This document shows positions 7,462 to 13,243 of a DNA stretch of 20,679 nucleotides, one piece after another (position 1 is the stretch's first letter; every line of letters starts with the position of its first letter). Source of the stretch: a virus. The notes under the pieces were generated by a model. The model saw nothing but the letters and a program-made list of their open reading frames with translations, was not told the origin of the DNA and ran no database searches. A program made the translations under genes and the position numbers. The stretch covers positions 1 to 20,679 of IMG/VR virus record IMGVR_UViG_3300043119_000156; one strand, 5' to 3'.

Positions 7462-7854
7462 TCAGACTCCTATTTGTACTGTAACTGTACCAATTTCCAC
7501 GACTAAAGCCAAGTTATTTGGCGTCAGCGCGTTGTCAAAGAACCGGGACCCGCCAACCGGGTTCCACCCCCACTGAATGTCTCTAGACCCGCCGGTAGTG
7601 TACCCGGCCGTGTTGACACCCGCTGTGATGTACGTGGTGTCTTTACGTGGATTGCGCACTGCCTGCGGATCATCTACCGGATACATGCCCAGCAGCAACT
7701 GCGGGTGATCTGGGTCCCAGCAGGAGTCACAGACCATAAGGTTGTACTGCTTGGTCTTGATGACTTCCGTGCGCAACTGGGTCAACTTAAAGCGAAACCC
7801 ACACCGATCACATTGCGCAATCGAGTTCTTGGCTGACGCAAAACGATTGCCCAT
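7462..7854 (-). CDS. Zinc-ribbon virion-associated protein
   Basis: This 130-aa protein has two Cys-x2-Cys knuckles (Cys15/Cys18 in CDRCGF and Cys42/Cys45 in CDSCWD) 24 residues apart, the layout of a zinc ribbon. A conserved-looking linker HPQLLLGMYPVDDPQAVRNP follows, then a Gly/Asn-rich beta tail (WGWNPVGGSRFF, VEIGTVTVQIGV). The gene lies exactly between two connector-type genes: its ATG abuts the stop of the 232-aa gene (TAAATG) and it ends one base before the next start. The combination suggests a structural zinc protein of the head-tail junction rather than a regulator, though a DNA-contacting role in ejection or transcription cannot be ruled out. Confidence 0.7.
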   Translation of the reverse strand: MGNRFASAKNSIAQCDRCGFRFKLTQLRTEVIKTKQYNLMVCDSCWDPDHPQLLLGMYPVDDPQAVRNPRKDTTYITAGVNTAGYTTGGSRDIQWGWNPVGGSRFFDNALTPNNLALVVEIGTVTVQIGV

Positions 7855-8553
7855 TTACGTACCGCTTCCAATGTACATCTGACGGGGCACAAAACGTACC
7901 GCAGCTTTTTCACGGTCTTCATCGCTGGCCAACTGCCAAGCCTCGTCGTACTGCTGCTTCAAAATCGGCAGACGTTCCGCACCGCCCGCCACCTTGAGCG
8001 CCAAGTAGTAGGCCAAGCCTGCCACCATGCACGGGATGAACCGGAAGGGCATGTCCATTGTGTTGACGCCATTGCCAGCGTCTTGGATACGCTTCATGCG
8101 CCAGTACACGAAGGTGTAGGGCTGGGTGTCGTCCGGCACAGGCCAGACGGTGATGCGTGGGGTGTTCAAGCGCTCAATCCAGACCTGAATAGGCCGGGCC
8201 TGTTGCAACTTGTTGGGGATCGTGGCGTAGGTCGAGACGCTAATACGCGTAATGGTCAAGTCCGCCTGTGTCGATGCGCTGCCCGCGCCCGTGCGAATCA
8301 CATGCTCAAGCAAGTCCACAGTGTCGGCCGGAAGGTCATACGTTGCTGTGCCCGCCACCAACGAGATCGAGCCCTGCTCAAACGTCCACATGTTGATGCC
8401 GCGGTTTGCCCAGTCGGCAAACATCAGGTTCAACGAACGACGGGCCGTACGCAGGTCGTAGCCCGTGCGCAACTCCGAACCTACGCGCTCGAACGCCTCC
8501 TCAACGATTTCCGTCAAGTCGAGGTTAAACGATGAGGTGCCGGAAGTTGCCAT
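7855..8553 (-). CDS. Head-tail connector / tail accessory protein (gp4-like)
   Basis: This 232-aa protein begins with helices (LTEIVEEAFERVGSELRTGY, ARRSLNLMFADWANRGINMW), passes through a beta section (GTATYDLPADTVDLLEHVIR, ITVWPVPDDTQPYTFVYWRM) and ends with helices (YYLALKVAGGAERLPILKQQ, YDEAWQLASDEDREKAAVRF). The pattern of an N-terminal helical hairpin, a beta domain and a C-terminal helical pair is that of connector rings of short-tailed phages (P22 gp4 / T7 gp11 type), and similar proteins are common in uncultured phages. The start overlaps the upstream stop by one base (TAATG). Its exact ring position cannot be read from sequence; it may be one of two stacked adaptors with the 228-aa protein. 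Confidence 0.65.
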   Translation of the reverse strand: MATSGTSSFNLDLTEIVEEAFERVGSELRTGYDLRTARRSLNLMFADWANRGINMWTFEQGSISLVAGTATYDLPADTVDLLEHVIRTGAGSASTQADLTITRISVSTYATIPNKLQQARPIQVWIERLNTPRITVWPVPDDTQPYTFVYWRMKRIQDAGNGVNTMDMPFRFIPCMVAGLAYYLALKVAGGAERLPILKQQYDEAWQLASDEDREKAAVRFVPRQMYIGSGT

Positions 8554-8786
8554 TATCTAAACCCTGCTGTTTTCTTTGCGATAGTCTTGGGCTGGGCCAC
8601 AAACTGCTTGCCCGCCGCCTTACCGGCACGTTTTGCACGGGTCGTTGCCGCATACTCTGCGGGGCTCAGCGATTTTATCGCCTTCTCAGGCAAGTAGCGC
8701 TCCCCCGTTTTTGAAGACGGCTTCCCACTCTTGGTGCGCCACTTCTGGTCGCCCCAGTCTTTGAGGGATTGCTGGGGCGCTTTCAC
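8553..8786 (-). CDS. 77-aa basic phage protein with GTG start
   Basis: The protein reads MKAPQQSLKDWGDQKWRTKS at its N-terminus, then GKPSSKTGERYLPEKAIKSL and a Lys/Ala-rich helix ending KKTAGFR. I recognise the KWRTKSGKPSSKTGERYLP core as a conserved small protein of phages and some bacteria with no established function. The only ATG-type start in frame is 27 codons upstream, deep inside the preceding gene. Instead I choose GTG at 8786-8784: AAGGA ends five bases before it, and it follows the upstream TGA by one base (TGACGTG), matching the spacing of neighbouring genes. Highly basic, so contact with DNA or packaging inside the head is plausible but unproven. Confidence 0.75.
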   Translation of the reverse strand: MKAPQQSLKDWGDQKWRTKSGKPSSKTGERYLPEKAIKSLSPAEYAATTRAKRAGKAAGKQFVAQPKTIAKKTAGFR

Positions 8787-8787
8787 G

Positions 8788-9063
8788 TCAGTCCTTGTAC
8801 CCGCCGCCCGCAGCCTTGTACTTCTTGGCCACGAGCTGGGCTTTTCGCGCTGACCACTGACCTGCACCTGTGCCCTGCGTTGCAGCAGCCTTGACTTGGC
8901 TCACAATCCGCTTGCGCAGACTGGGCTTGGTGTAGTTGCCCGCCGCATTGACTTTGCCGCCTTCAGCGTATTGCGTGAAGTCGGTGTCATCCCGGCGTGC
9001 TTTTTTCACACCTTTGGGCATCTTTGAGGGGGCGATGTCCCCCATGCCGCGGCTGGCCATCAT
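8788..9063 (-). CDS. DUF5872-like small basic protein
   Basis: This 91-aa protein has a basic N-terminus (GVKKARRDDTDF, YAEGGKVNAAGNYTKPSLRK) and a C-terminal block, RIVSQVKAAATQGTGAGQWS followed by ARKAQLVAKKYKAAGGGY, that I recognise as the DUF5872 signature seen in phages and large algal viruses. The function of that domain is not established. Two adjacent ATG codons (9063 and 9060) could start it; there is no clear ribosome site and the first lies one base past the upstream TGA, so coupling is likely. Its 3' end carries the ribosome site for the next gene. It belongs to the small basic protein cluster between capsid and tail genes. Confidence 0.75.
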   Translation of the reverse strand: MMASRGMGDIAPSKMPKGVKKARRDDTDFTQYAEGGKVNAAGNYTKPSLRKRIVSQVKAAATQGTGAGQWSARKAQLVAKKYKAAGGGYKD

Positions 9064-9064
9064 A

Positions 9065-9412
9065 TCAGCAGGTCTTGCCGCCGCGTTTCATTGTGACCAT
9101 AGTGCCCTTGGTCTTGCCTTTGGTGGCAATACCGTCACGGCTTGGAGCGCCTGTCTTGACAGAGCCCATCTTGGTCACGCCGCCCATAGCCATTTTCTTG
9201 GCAGGAGCACCTTTTTTCTTGGCCATCATTGCTTCAAAGCCTGCGTTCATTTTCGTTGCCATAGTGTCACCACCTTCTTTGAATTTGCGGTTTTTGTCCG
9301 CGTTGGAAAAGTCTTTGCCCACGGATTGTGGGACGCCTACCTTCTTCGCAAACGCGGGGCTGTGCGCCACGGCGTTCATGAAGTTGTGCTGTTTTTTACT
9401 CGTGCTTGGCAT
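9065..9412 (-). CDS. 115-aa basic phage protein of conserved unknown family
   Basis: The first half (SKKQHNFMNAVAHSPAFAKK, VGVPQSVGKDFSNADKNRKF) is a motif I recognise in many environmental phages, always unnamed. The second half is a Met/Lys/Gly-rich tail (MAKKKGAPAKKMAMGG, then APSRDGIATKGKTKG and KRGGKTC). I start at the ATG at 9412 rather than the in-frame start 38 codons upstream, because the upstream stretch is only the out-of-frame reading of the preceding coiled-coil gene and the conserved motif begins at this Met. The gene overlaps the preceding one by 17 bases. The tail shares an ATKG-type motif with the 67-aa protein at 7072-7275. Function unknown; strongly basic. Confidence 0.75.
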   Translation of the reverse strand: MPSTSKKQHNFMNAVAHSPAFAKKVGVPQSVGKDFSNADKNRKFKEGGDTMATKMNAGFEAMMAKKKGAPAKKMAMGGVTKMGSVKTGAPSRDGIATKGKTKGTMVTMKRGGKTC

Positions 9413-9641
9413 TGCTGCCTCGCAAGTTGTCGATCTTGCGCTCAAGCCTGTCAAACCGGTCCAGCAACTGCTGCATGTCCGCACGGAACTCCGCACGGGT
9501 AATGTGGTCACGAGCAACTTCTTCACGGGTGCGGTTCAGCAAAATGCTGAGCCGGTCCAGCTCGTCAAACTTACCTTTGAGCAAAAAGCCCATGATCGCC
9601 ACAATAGCGCTCAGGGCTGCGTTCCAAAGCATCATCTCCAT
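9396..9641 (-). CDS. 81-aa membrane-anchored coiled-coil protein
   Basis: Residues 5-21 (LWNAALSAIVAIMGFLL) form a hydrophobic segment. The remainder is a charged helix with regular Leu/Ile spacing (FDELDRLSILLNRTREEVAR, then DMQQLLDRFDRLERKIDNLR), so it should be a single-pass membrane protein with a coiled coil. The ATG follows the DUF6321-like gene's stop by one base (TGACATG). Small proteins of this build are sometimes called holin-like or virion-associated in phages; sequence alone does not decide. No lysis enzyme is visible nearby, which weakens the holin reading. Confidence 0.7.
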   Translation of the reverse strand: MEMMLWNAALSAIVAIMGFLLKGKFDELDRLSILLNRTREEVARDHITRAEFRADMQQLLDRFDRLERKIDNLRGSNAKHE

Positions 9642-9642
9642 G

Positions 9643-9897
9643 TCAGCACTTCCAAGCCCGCAGGCTTTTGTTGATCCGGGAGTCCGGGTCTTTGGCTGTT
9701 TTCTCGCTGGTCAGCTTCTTCTTCATGCCTTCCATACGAGCGCAAAAAGAGTCGCGGCGTTTGCCGCCCTCGGGCTGGGGAGCCTTCAGGCCGGGCTTGC
9801 CGGGGTTCGCCTTGTTGTAAGACGCCCGCCCTTTCGCGTTCAAGCCGCCCTTCTCGGACTTGCCTTCTTTGCGTGTCCATGCTGCGGTCTTAGCCAT
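9643..9897 (-). CDS. DUF6321-like protein
   Basis: This 84-aa protein carries the highly regular signature KEGKSEKGGLNAKGRASYN, a short Pro/Lys linker, EGGKRRDSFCARMEGMKKKL and ASP-type end (DPDSRINKSLRAWKC). I recognise this as the DUF6321 family, found in cyanophages and other aquatic phages, without known function. The SFCARM block around its Cys is the most conserved-looking part and the protein ends on Trp-Lys-Cys. Its start overlaps the upstream virion gene by eight bases, and only a weak GGTG precedes it, so it is likely coupled. An 82-aa frame on the same strand (9632-9880) is a shadow. Confidence 0.8.
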   Translation of the reverse strand: MAKTAAWTRKEGKSEKGGLNAKGRASYNKANPGKPGLKAPQPEGGKRRDSFCARMEGMKKKLTSEKTAKDPDSRINKSLRAWKC

Positions 9898-10405
9898 AGA
9901 ACACCGTGCATGTGTTCAAGTTGGTCATCAGCGCGTAGCACTGCTGAACACACAAAATACCTTGCCCGGGGATGAGAAAGTAGTTTTGAAACGTGTCGCC
10001 TGCCGCCAGATCAAGTGTCATCAACCACGTACCGTTAGAAACGTAGTTACACACTGCGCCTGCCGTAACCGTGTTTGGGTTAGGGCTAACAACCGTAAAC
10101 GTGTCGGCCGTCAGGCGTGTAACTACATAGTTGCCGGATGTGGCGGCTCCGCCTGTACCGGGCTGGTAAGAAATACCAACAGTGTCGCCTGTCACCAAGC
10201 CGTGCGCCGTCGAAGTTATGGTGACTGTTGCTCCGGACTGCGCATAGGTAGCTGCAACGGGGTCTATTTCGGTGCTGAAAAGCGCAATTTCTCCCGCAGT
10301 GGCTGTGCCCCTGACCGAAAGACCTTTAATCCGCGAACGAAACTGCTGAACAACGTAGCCGCTCTGGTGTATGTGGCCACTGAGAACATCGGTTTGCATC
10401 GTCAT
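9890..10405 (-). CDS. Virion protein with Ig-like/beta domain (171 aa)
   Basis: The protein begins MTMQTDVLSGHIHQSGYVVQ and has a central module HGLVTGDTVGISYQPGTGG, GNYVVTRLTADTFTVVSPNP, a pattern I recognise as a beta-sandwich insert repeated in many phage structural proteins (HGL-x-TGD-x-V ... G-x-Y-x-V ... D-x-FTV). The C-terminal part is hydrophobic and beta-rich (GILCVQQCYALM, NTCTVFYG) with four Cys. I choose the ATG at 10405 because GGAG lies exactly seven bases upstream; an in-frame TTG six bases earlier is less likely. A short cUUCGg-capped hairpin sits just before this ribosome site. Probably a capsid-surface or head-tail component; the exact role is unknown. Confidence 0.75.
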   Translation of the reverse strand: MTMQTDVLSGHIHQSGYVVQQFRSRIKGLSVRGTATAGEIALFSTEIDPVAATYAQSGATVTITSTAHGLVTGDTVGISYQPGTGGAATSGNYVVTRLTADTFTVVSPNPNTVTAGAVCNYVSNGTWLMTLDLAAGDTFQNYFLIPGQGILCVQQCYALMTNLNTCTVFYG

Positions 10406-10419
10406 AATCAATCTCCTTT

Positions 10420-10439
10420 AAAACAGGGGCCGAAGCCCC
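10420..10439 (-). terminator. Short hairpin with UUCG loop between two virion genes
   Basis: On the minus strand GGGGC-TTCG-GCCCC (10439-10426) is followed by TGTTTT and then by the AAAGGAG ribosome site of the next gene. The stem is only five bp but its C(UUCG)G loop is exceptionally stable. It may act as a weak terminator or attenuator, or as a 3'-end block that protects the 177-aa gene's message. Confidence 0.45.
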
Positions 10440-10448
10440 CGAGATCAA

Positions 10449-10982
10449 TTAAGCGTCAGCGAATGGGGTGACAACAGAGCCAGAGGCCAGAGCCACGCCA
10501 GTCACCATGTACTTGTTGGCAGCCAACACAGTCACGGTAACGGTCGAACCAGCGATACCACCGGTGGTAGTGCCGTTGAAGGTGATGACGTCGTTGGTCG
10601 ATGCGGGAGCAAAAGCTGTCACAGCGCCGGAGCTGTCGGTGTCAACCATCAGCATGGAGCCAACAAACTTGTCTGTACCGTCAGTGACGATGGACAACGC
10701 CGTTGCGGCAGTCTCAACCACGAACGTGTAGGTTGTGCCCACGTTGTTCACGGTGTTGGGGTCTTGGCCGGGGCCAGAAGTCACAGGATTGGCTGTAGCG
10801 TTGATGGTGGGCAGCGTGATGACCAGCGTAGCGTCGTTGGTGCGGATGGTCTTGCCCGCGTATGTGGCGACATCCAGAGTCACTGTGTTGGTGCCGTTAG
10901 CCAAGTTCACTACAGAAGCGGGGCCTTGGGTGTAGAAGCCAGCCAACGAACGAACTGGGCCTTGGAAAGTAGTCTGAGCCAT
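10449..10982 (-). CDS. Beta-rich virion protein with a structured leader (177 aa)
   Basis: This 177-aa protein (MAQTTFQGPVRSLAGFYTQG at the start) is rich in Thr, Val, Ala and Gly and low in charge, with alternating beta strands (NTVTLDVATYAGKTI, ATLVITLP, TYTFVVETAATALSIVTDG, SGAVTAFAPASTNDVITFNG). It has no Cys. Composition and place directly after the major capsid gene suggest an abundant capsid-surface or decoration-type protein; the family is not recognised. It is separated from the capsid gene by a strong terminator and has its own candidate promoter and an elaborate 5' leader, so it is probably expressed at an independently set level. GAAGGA lies seven bases before the ATG. Confidence 0.75.
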   Translation of the reverse strand: MAQTTFQGPVRSLAGFYTQGPASVVNLANGTNTVTLDVATYAGKTIRTNDATLVITLPTINATANPVTSGPGQDPNTVNNVGTTYTFVVETAATALSIVTDGTDKFVGSMLMVDTDSSGAVTAFAPASTNDVITFNGTTTGGIAGSTVTVTVLAANKYMVTGVALASGSVVTPFADA

Positions 10983-11066
10983 GATTTTTCCTTCATGCAG
11001 TTAAGGCGTATCTGTCTGCATGACGTCGGCCCGGAGCCGTCAGATACACCGGATAGTCCGGGAGTG
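10983..11066 (-). promoter_or_regulatory. Structured 5' leader with candidate H-type pseudoknot at the ribosome site
   Basis: Read on the minus strand, arm 1 GTATCTG (11047-11041), arm 2 TCATGCAG (11023-11016), arm 1' CAGATAC (11014-11008) and arm 2' CTGCATGA (11000-10993) interleave in the order 1-2-1'-2'. Both pairings are perfect (7 and 8 bp). The joining loops are 17 nt (itself able to form CGGC/GCCG), 1 nt and 7 nt, sizes that an H-type pseudoknot tolerates. Arm 2' runs straight into AGGA of the ribosome site. A separate hairpin CCGGA/TCCGG (11061-11049) sits upstream, and CCCGGA could instead pair with TCCGGG in the long loop. Either a pseudoknot or two mutually exclusive hairpins would affect translation of the 177-aa gene. 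Confidence 0.5.
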
Positions 11067-11071
11067 TTTGC

Positions 11072-11100
11072 AATATACACCAAAAGAAAAAGAGGCGCAA
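11072..11100 (-). promoter_or_regulatory. Candidate sigma70-like promoter for the second virion operon
   Basis: On the minus strand TTGCGC (11100-11095), a 17-base spacer rich in T, and TATATT (11077-11072). The -10 is good and the -35 weak. It lies just past the capsid terminator and would start RNA about 7 bases before the structured leader. Confidence 0.4.
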
Positions 11101-11105
11101 CAAAT

Positions 11106-11151
11106 AAAAAGGGCCCCCGAGGGGGCCCTAGTTTGGGGTCTCTCACCCCAA
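11106..11151 (-). terminator. Two-hairpin intrinsic terminator after the capsid gene
   Basis: On the minus strand a first hairpin TTGGGGT-GAGAG-ACCCCAA (11151-11133) is followed by GGGCCCCC-TC-GGGGGCCC (11128-11111) and TTTTTATTTG. The second is a perfect 8-bp GC stem with a T run, a textbook intrinsic terminator, 76-120 bases after the capsid stop. The first hairpin's core recurs at the plus-strand terminator at 19574-19623. Confidence 0.9.
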
Positions 11152-11226
11152 TGCCGTTACTTCCTTTTAAGTTGCCAACGGGTAAACAACTGGTAGGCCA
11201 GTCACCTCTACCGTACTGATTCCGGA

Positions 11227-12156
11227 TTAAGAGCCCGAAGAACCCCACATACCCAATGGGTCAGACCAGCCGAACGAATAACGCTCGCGGGCCTTGTAAC
11301 GGACGTTACCTGTGTCGAAGTCACCATCCATGGAGGTGGCCAGAGCGGTACGCTCGAAATGCTTCAAGCCGTTTGGAACGTCTGTGGTCAGGAACCAAGC
11401 GTTGTTGTCGGTCAAGAAGTTGTTGACGGTGTAGCCGCCAGAGATCGTGCCCATTTGCTTCAACGCGTTGATGTCGTTGTCAGCAGTACCAACACGCAGT
11501 TCGGTGTCCAGCAAACGCTTGGCAACGAACATCAATGATGGGGGGATAATCAGCTTGACTGGCTTGGCAGCGATCAACAGACCGCGTTCATCAGTCCACG
11601 CAGCGATCTGGATGGTAGCGTTTTCCAACGAGGTCTCGTTCAAGTCAACGCCAGTAGTTGGGCTGTTGTAGTTCACACCACCGCCAACCAAAGGATGACC
11701 AACGCGAGTGCCGCTGGAGTTGTTACCGAACAAAGACACGCCGTCGCCGCCCAGAGCGGTGCCAGCAAAGCCAGTGTTCAACACCGAAGCAGCTTTAACT
11801 TGCTTGGTGTAAGCCATACCGCGAGCCAGCGCCTTGGTGTAGCGGGCAGACAGACTGTCGTACAGGTTGTCTTCCACAGCTTCTTCCGTGATGGAGAAGC
11901 CCAAAGCGATGGTTTCGTGGGTGTAGCGTGCAGTGAAGGCTTCTTGCGCGTTGTCGTAAGCGATGGCGGAGCCTTCGTTCTTGACAGGAGCAGCGCCAAA
12001 ACCGGACAGCTTGGTCTCTTCTTCGAAACTACGCTCAGATTTCTCTGTTTCGTAAATTTCTTTGTGTTGCTCGCCGTAGCGTGCATATTCCAAACCGAAC
12101 AAAGCGTTCAGACCGGGGAGCAGCTCTTTGAGCAGTTGTGCGCGTGAAATAGCCAT
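11227..12156 (-). CDS. Major capsid protein
   Basis: This 309-aa protein forms the icosahedral shell. The N-terminal arm (ISRAQLLKELLPGLNALFGL, EYARYGEQHKEIYETEKSER) leads to the core FTARYTHETIALGFSITEEA, VEDNLYDSLSARYTKALARG, MAYTKQVKAASVLNTGF, the pattern of Mu gpT-type HK97-fold capsid proteins. Later come PVKLIIPPSLMFVAKRLL (the A-domain strand and helix) and the C-terminal GNVRYKARERYSFGWSDPLG. There is no upstream protease and no long N-terminal delta domain; a separate scaffold is encoded two genes upstream. AAGGAG lies seven bases before the ATG and a strong terminator follows, both fitting high expression. Confidence 0.9.
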   Translation of the reverse strand: MAISRAQLLKELLPGLNALFGLEYARYGEQHKEIYETEKSERSFEEETKLSGFGAAPVKNEGSAIAYDNAQEAFTARYTHETIALGFSITEEAVEDNLYDSLSARYTKALARGMAYTKQVKAASVLNTGFAGTALGGDGVSLFGNNSSGTRVGHPLVGGGVNYNSPTTGVDLNETSLENATIQIAAWTDERGLLIAAKPVKLIIPPSLMFVAKRLLDTELRVGTADNDINALKQMGTISGGYTVNNFLTDNNAWFLTTDVPNGLKHFERTALATSMDGDFDTGNVRYKARERYSFGWSDPLGMWGSSGS

Positions 12157-12167
12157 GGTTTAGCTCC

Positions 12168-12770
12168 TTAGATGCCGACGGCGTTAGAGAAGGCGTGTGC
12201 GCCGGGATTGAACTTAACCAGAACGTCTGGGTAAGCGTCAGTCACAGGGGATGCAAAGCCGATGATTTTGAACGCGGCAGCAGCGGTCTGGGTGGTGGAC
12301 TCCAACGCGCTGGTCGAGTTACCAGTCTGGGTAGAACCAGTGCTGGTGCTCTGAACGGCTGCGAAGAAAGTGTTTGCACCGAGGTCCGACTGGTCAGCAG
12401 CGCCGTCCAGTTGAGCTTGGAAAGTCACGCTGTCATCAGTAACCACGTATGCAGTTACCACGCCGGTTGTGCCGGAGGGGTAGTACTGGCCGTAGATTTG
12501 CTGACCTTGAGCGTTGATGTAAGAGCATCCGACAAACACGCCGAGAGCACCCAGACTCGAACCACCAAGGTTGTTGGTAGTCAAGTCAGCGCCAGTAGCG
12601 GTTGACAGAGCAACGTAGCCAGCGGCGTTAAGAATAACGACTTGGCCGAAGAACAGATTGGATGCCAGACCTGCTGGATCAACCAAGAACTGAGAAGTAG
12701 CGCCAGCATAAGGCATGCCGTCGATACGATTTACGGGGCGCAGCCCGTAAGCGGAAGCTGTAGTTGCCAT
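12168..12770 (-). CDS. Probable capsid-accessory (decoration-type) protein
   Basis: This 200-aa protein (MATTASAYGLRPVNRIDGMP) is rich in Gly, Ala, Thr and Ser with beta-type strands (FFGQVVILNAAGYVALST, ALGVFVGCSYINAQGQQIYG, VVTAYVVTDDSVTFQAQLDG) and a conserved-looking end YPDVLVKFNPGAHAF. I recognise the general form from a widespread family that sits directly upstream of the major capsid gene in uncultured phages, where decoration or capsid stabilisation is the usual guess. AAGGAG lies seven bases before the ATG and only 11 bases separate its stop from the capsid start, so the two are co-expressed. No biochemical function can be read from the sequence. Confidence 0.7.
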   Translation of the reverse strand: MATTASAYGLRPVNRIDGMPYAGATSQFLVDPAGLASNLFFGQVVILNAAGYVALSTATGADLTTNNLGGSSLGALGVFVGCSYINAQGQQIYGQYYPSGTTGVVTAYVVTDDSVTFQAQLDGAADQSDLGANTFFAAVQSTSTGSTQTGNSTSALESTTQTAAAAFKIIGFASPVTDAYPDVLVKFNPGAHAFSNAVGI

Positions 12771-12784
12771 TTAAGGACTCCTTG

Positions 12785-13243
12785 TTACTTTGAACCAGAA
12801 CCAAAACCGCCACCGCGACTGGTCGTTGACTTGCGGTCAGCGAAGAGTGGCATGCGGGGGTCATTGTTTCGCATGAAACTGTTATCAACAGATTCCATCT
12901 GGGCCTGAGCTTGTTTGGCGTAATACTCATCACGGGCTTGCGCACGTTCACGGGGCATCTTGCAGAGCATGAGACCGCCGAGTTCGACGTTGCCAGTTTT
13001 CGCATTACCCTCCAGCATCAGTTCCGGATGGTCGACTGCTTTGACCGGTTCCCAACCTTCACGCATCTTGGTAGACACGTTCGTGTTTTGTGCTTCGCCA
13101 AGTACGTGTGTCGCAATCCAGCGATACACCATACCGGGTTCAGGGGTAGGATCAGGCAGTGCACTCGCAGGTGTATACACATAACGAGTCGTTTTATCGC
13201 GTGCCTCAAGGGTACGGGGATTCCGGTTAATTGTTTCAGCCAT
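12785..13243 (-). CDS. 152-aa virion-module protein of unknown function
   Basis: The protein starts MAETINRNPRTLEARDKTTR and shows WIATHVLGEAQNTNVSTKMR, EGWEPVKAVDHPELML, GNVELGGLMLCKMPRERAQA, then a charged helix (RDEYYAKQAQAQME) and a Gly/Ser tail (TTSRGGGFGSGSK). I recognise it as a conserved unnamed protein lying between scaffold and capsid genes of aquatic phages. GGAG sits eight bases before the ATG, and it overlaps the scaffold stop by eight bases. A small compact domain followed by a flexible tail would suit a minor head protein or an assembly factor; this is inference from place and shape. Confidence 0.7.
   Translation of the reverse strand: MAETINRNPRTLEARDKTTRYVYTPASALPDPTPEPGMVYRWIATHVLGEAQNTNVSTKMREGWEPVKAVDHPELMLEGNAKTGNVELGGLMLCKMPRERAQARDEYYAKQAQAQMESVDNSFMRNNDPRMPLFADRKSTTSRGGGFGSGSK

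Noticed and set aside
9396-9641. Calling the 81-aa membrane protein a holin
   Set aside because: One membrane segment and a coiled coil are not specific, and no endolysin or spanin gene is nearby in the window.
8997-9674. 225-aa hydrophobic plus-strand frame resembling a membrane protein
   Set aside because: Hydrophobicity comes from reading Lys/Glu-rich genes backwards; several recognised small genes occupy the other strand.
9632-9880. 82-aa minus-strand frame rich in Arg/Gln
   Set aside because: Shifted frame of the DUF6321-like gene, whose conserved motif is in the other frame.
10983-11226. tRNA in the gap after the capsid gene
   Set aside because: No acceptor/T-arm pattern; the hairpins are explained by the terminator and leader.
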